From: Sphingomonas sp. BT-65 | Lineage (GTDB): Bacteria; Pseudomonadota; Alphaproteobacteria; Sphingomonadales; Sphingomonadaceae | Length of the DNA stretch: 64,000 bases | NCBI RefSeq assembly: GCF_026107375.2 | Contig: NZ_JAPCIA010000001.1 | Location: forward strand, 1,178,001-1,242,000 | Reading direction: 5' to 3' | Shown: positions 62,614 to 64,000 of the stretch, piece after piece | Numbering within the stretch: position 1 is the stretch's first letter | Layout: each line of letters opens with the position of its first letter | The notes under the pieces: generated by a model | Databases searched by the model: none | What the model saw: the letters and a program-made list of their open reading frames with translations, nothing else | What the model was told of the DNA's origin: nothing | Translations under genes and position numbers: made by a program

Positions 62614-62940
62614 TTACGCGCCGCTCACCGTCACCGCCGTGCCCGAGGCCGAGACCATCAGCATCGACCCGCCCTGCCCCAGCACCTCGTAATCGAAGTC
62701 GATCCCGATCACGCCGTTGGCGCCCAATGCGCGGGCTTCCTCCGTCAGCTCGTCGAGTGCGGTCTTGCGCGCTTCCTTGAGCGGGCGCTCGTAGCTGCCC
62801 GAACGCCCGCCGACGATGTCGCGGATGCCGGCGAACAGGTCGCGGAAGATGTTCGCGCCGATGATCACCTCGGCCGTCACGATGCCGTGATAGCGGGTGA
62901 CGGCATGGCCTTCGACGGTGCTGGTGGTGGTGAGAATCAT
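62614..62940 (-). CDS. YbjQ/UPF0145 family protein
   Basis: 108 residues: [20 protein letters not shown] followed by [45 protein letters not shown], then [33 protein letters not shown]. This is the complete YbjQ signature, a pentameric-looking family annotated as putative heavy-metal-binding but without proven function. Confidence 0.93.
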   Translation of the reverse strand: MILTTTSTVEGHAVTRYHGIVTAEVIIGANIFRDLFAGIRDIVGGRSGSYERPLKEARKTALDELTEEARALGANGVIGIDFDYEVLGQGGSMLMVSASGTAVTVSGA

Positions 62941-62970
62941 CAGGTGAGCCTCCGTTGGAGAGGCCCGACC

Positions 62971-63210
62971 TTATGCCATCCCGAGCGCGGCGCGATAGGT
63001 CTCGAGCAGCGCATCCTGCTCGTCGAGCTGGTGCTTCTCCATCTTGCGCAGACGGACGATCGTGCGGATCGTCTTGGCGTCGAAGCCGGTCGACTTGGCC
63101 TCGGCATAGACATCCTTGATGTCGTCGCTGATGCCCTTCTTTTCCTCTTCCAGCCGCTCGATCCGCTCGATCAGAAGGCGCAGCTGCTCGGCCGAAATCG
63201 AGTCGCTCAT
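62971..63210 (-). CDS. DUF2312 / GapR-like DNA-binding protein
   Basis: 79 residues, coiled-coil: [20 protein letters not shown] then [61 protein letters not shown]2312 includes Caulobacter GapR, a nucleoid-associated protein that binds overtwisted AT-rich DNA ahead of forks and polymerases; the GFDxKxIRxIVRLR segment is the family core. ATG 63210 follows GGAGCGGG. Assignment to the family is firm; a GapR role is inferred. Confidence 0.92.
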   Translation of the reverse strand: MSDSISAEQLRLLIERIERLEEEKKGISDDIKDVYAEAKSTGFDAKTIRTIVRLRKMEKHQLDEQDALLETYRAALGMA

Positions 63211-63410
63211 GTCCCGCTCCATATAGGGTGAACGGGCGCGTTTAGCGGCTGCGAGCGGGGGTGCAAGGGGGCGCGGCGCGGAACGCTGTGGATTGGCCCA
63301 AATGCCTGCGCCGCCGCCCATTACCTGTGACGTAATTGGAATGATTCGGCGGACCGGCGAACTTGCAATCACCGCGGCGGAGATGCCGCACGATCGCAAG
63401 GAGAACCACG

Positions 63411-63806
63411 ATGATCCGCTTTCCGCTCACCGTTCGCCAGGCGCTGACGCTCGATTTCGTCGCGACCGGCGCCACCGCCCTGCTCGCGCTGACCGCTTCG
63501 GGTTTCACCGCGGGCCTGACCGACCTGCCCGAACCGCTGCTGCGCGGCGCCGGGCTGGTGCTGCTGCCCTTCCTCGCGCTGGTCGCGGCGATGGCATTCA
63601 AGCCGAAGCGCGGCGGCGTGATCGCGGTAATCGCGATCAACATCGCCTGGGTGATCGCGAGCATCGTGACGCTCGCCTTCTTCGTCAGCCCGAACGCGCT
63701 GGGCTATGCCTTCGTCGCCGCGCAAGCGCTGGCGGTTGGCGTGTTCGCGGAGCTCCAGATCCTGGCGCTGCGCGGCGAGGCCAAGGCTGACGGGGTGTAT
63801 GCTTGA
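63411..63806 (+). CDS. Four-helix membrane protein of unknown function
   Basis: 131 residues, almost entirely hydrophobic: about four membrane segments ([93 protein letters not shown]). AAGGAG precedes the ATG at 63411. The layout resembles the small SPW/DoxX-like integral membrane proteins common in sphingomonads. No function is known. Confidence 0.75.
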   Translation: MIRFPLTVRQALTLDFVATGATALLALTASGFTAGLTDLPEPLLRGAGLVLLPFLALVAAMAFKPKRGGVIAVIAINIAWVIASIVTLAFFVSPNALGYAFVAAQALAVGVFAELQILALRGEAKADGVYA

Positions 63807-63812
63807 AGAAAA

Positions 63813-63945
63813 TCCTCCCCTTCAGGGGAGGTGGCAGCGCGAAGCGCTGACGGAGGGGCGGCCGCGGCACGCGGCGGTTGCCCACCGCGCCCTTCCACCA
63901 CCGCTTCGCGGCGGTCCCCCTCCCCTGAGCGAGCTCAGGGGAGGA
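63813..63945. repeat. Intergenic palindromic repeat, copy 2
   Basis: Starts TCCTCCCCTTCAGGGGAGG like copy 1 (44420-44500) and ends with CCCCTCCCCTGAGCGAGCTCAGGGGAGGA; inner stems include AGCGC-GAA-GCGCT and ACCGC-TTC-GCGGT. It is longer than copy 1 (133 versus 81 bp) but has the same ends. Confidence 0.75.
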
Positions 63946-63946
63946 A

Positions 63947-64000
63947 TTGATTCCCTACGACTTCCGCGGCTTCCTGCGCTCCATCGAGCCGCTCGGCATA
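63947..64000 (+). CDS. Possible 5' end of a gene running off the window
   Basis: A TTG at 63947 just after GGGGAGGAA opens a frame IPYDFRGFLRSIEPLGI that stays open to the window end, with high third-position G+C (about 15 of 17 codons). The Shine-Dalgarno-like bases belong to repeat copy 2 and sit very close to the TTG, so the true start could differ. Too short to name. Confidence 0.3.
   Translation, partial: MIPYDFRGFLRSIEPLGI

Overview
The window is high-GC (roughly two-thirds G+C), densely coded DNA of an alphaproteobacterium, most likely a Sphingomonadales member (Sphingomonas or a close relative). This rests on the protein types (two TonB-dependent receptors, a LytTR/TetR pair, an alphaproteobacterial glutamate-cysteine ligase), on gene neighbourhoods (secB divergent from Tim44-mltA-smr; gshA-rsmE-ubiA-pmbA; yebC-ruvC-ruvA-ruvB), and on the palindromic intergenic repeats. 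Nearly everything is chromosomal core; no complete phage, IS element, CRISPR array, rRNA or tRNA was seen.

Layout. 1-2.7 kb: start of a TonB-dependent receptor with a good sigma-70 promoter. 2.9-10.9 kb: a LytTR-TetR operon divergent from a compact MipA / 40-aa membrane peptide / RND adaptor / RND pump / outer-membrane-factor operon, with a 13-bp palindrome between them. 11.0-19.8 kb: rpoB-rpoC behind a consensus promoter and followed by a strong terminator. 19.9-23.3 kb: a second TonB receptor and a PepSY protein behind a Fur-box-like palindrome (iron uptake). 23.3-28.3 kb: comM, a small membrane protein, then rpmH-rnpA-yidD-yidC-engB, in which rnpA may start upstream of rpmH and overlap all of it. 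28.3-34.3 kb: S9 peptidase, GST, cupin, dapE and a GGDEF/EAL protein. 34.4-40.2 kb: smr, mltA, Tim44-domain protein, secB, murJ, trpS. 40.2-43.0 kb: an alginate-export-type porin, then a YqcI/YcgG (GntA-like) haem N-oxygenase paired with a DUF1989 protein. 43.0-48.6 kb: gshA, rsmE, ubiA, pmbA, cysQ-like. 48.6-54.0 kb: TelA with a membrane partner, a small exported peptide, typA, an OmpA protein. 54.0-58.3 kb: a looser accessory stretch with a frameshifted gene, an exported protein, long non-coding DNA, a serine beta-lactamase-family protein under a perfect BlaI/CopY-type operator, and a truncated gene. 58.3-64 kb: ruvB, ruvA, ruvC, yebC and small genes, interrupted by repeat-bounded segments.

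Most notable: (1) two inverted pairs of REP-like hairpins (around 59.35-59.77 kb and 62.50-62.60 kb) that share the flanks GTCA and TCCA and the loop CTTGT but have unrelated stems; one pair brackets a GIY-YIG nuclease pseudogene that splits ruvA from ruvB. (2) The possible Thermus-like rpmH/rnpA nested overlap. (3) The YqcI/YcgG-DUF1989 pair, two families both tied to guanidino-nitrogen chemistry. (4) A 39-bp-period GTCAA repeat array just upstream of ubiA. (5) An orphan BlaI/CopY-type operator in front of the beta-lactamase-family gene.
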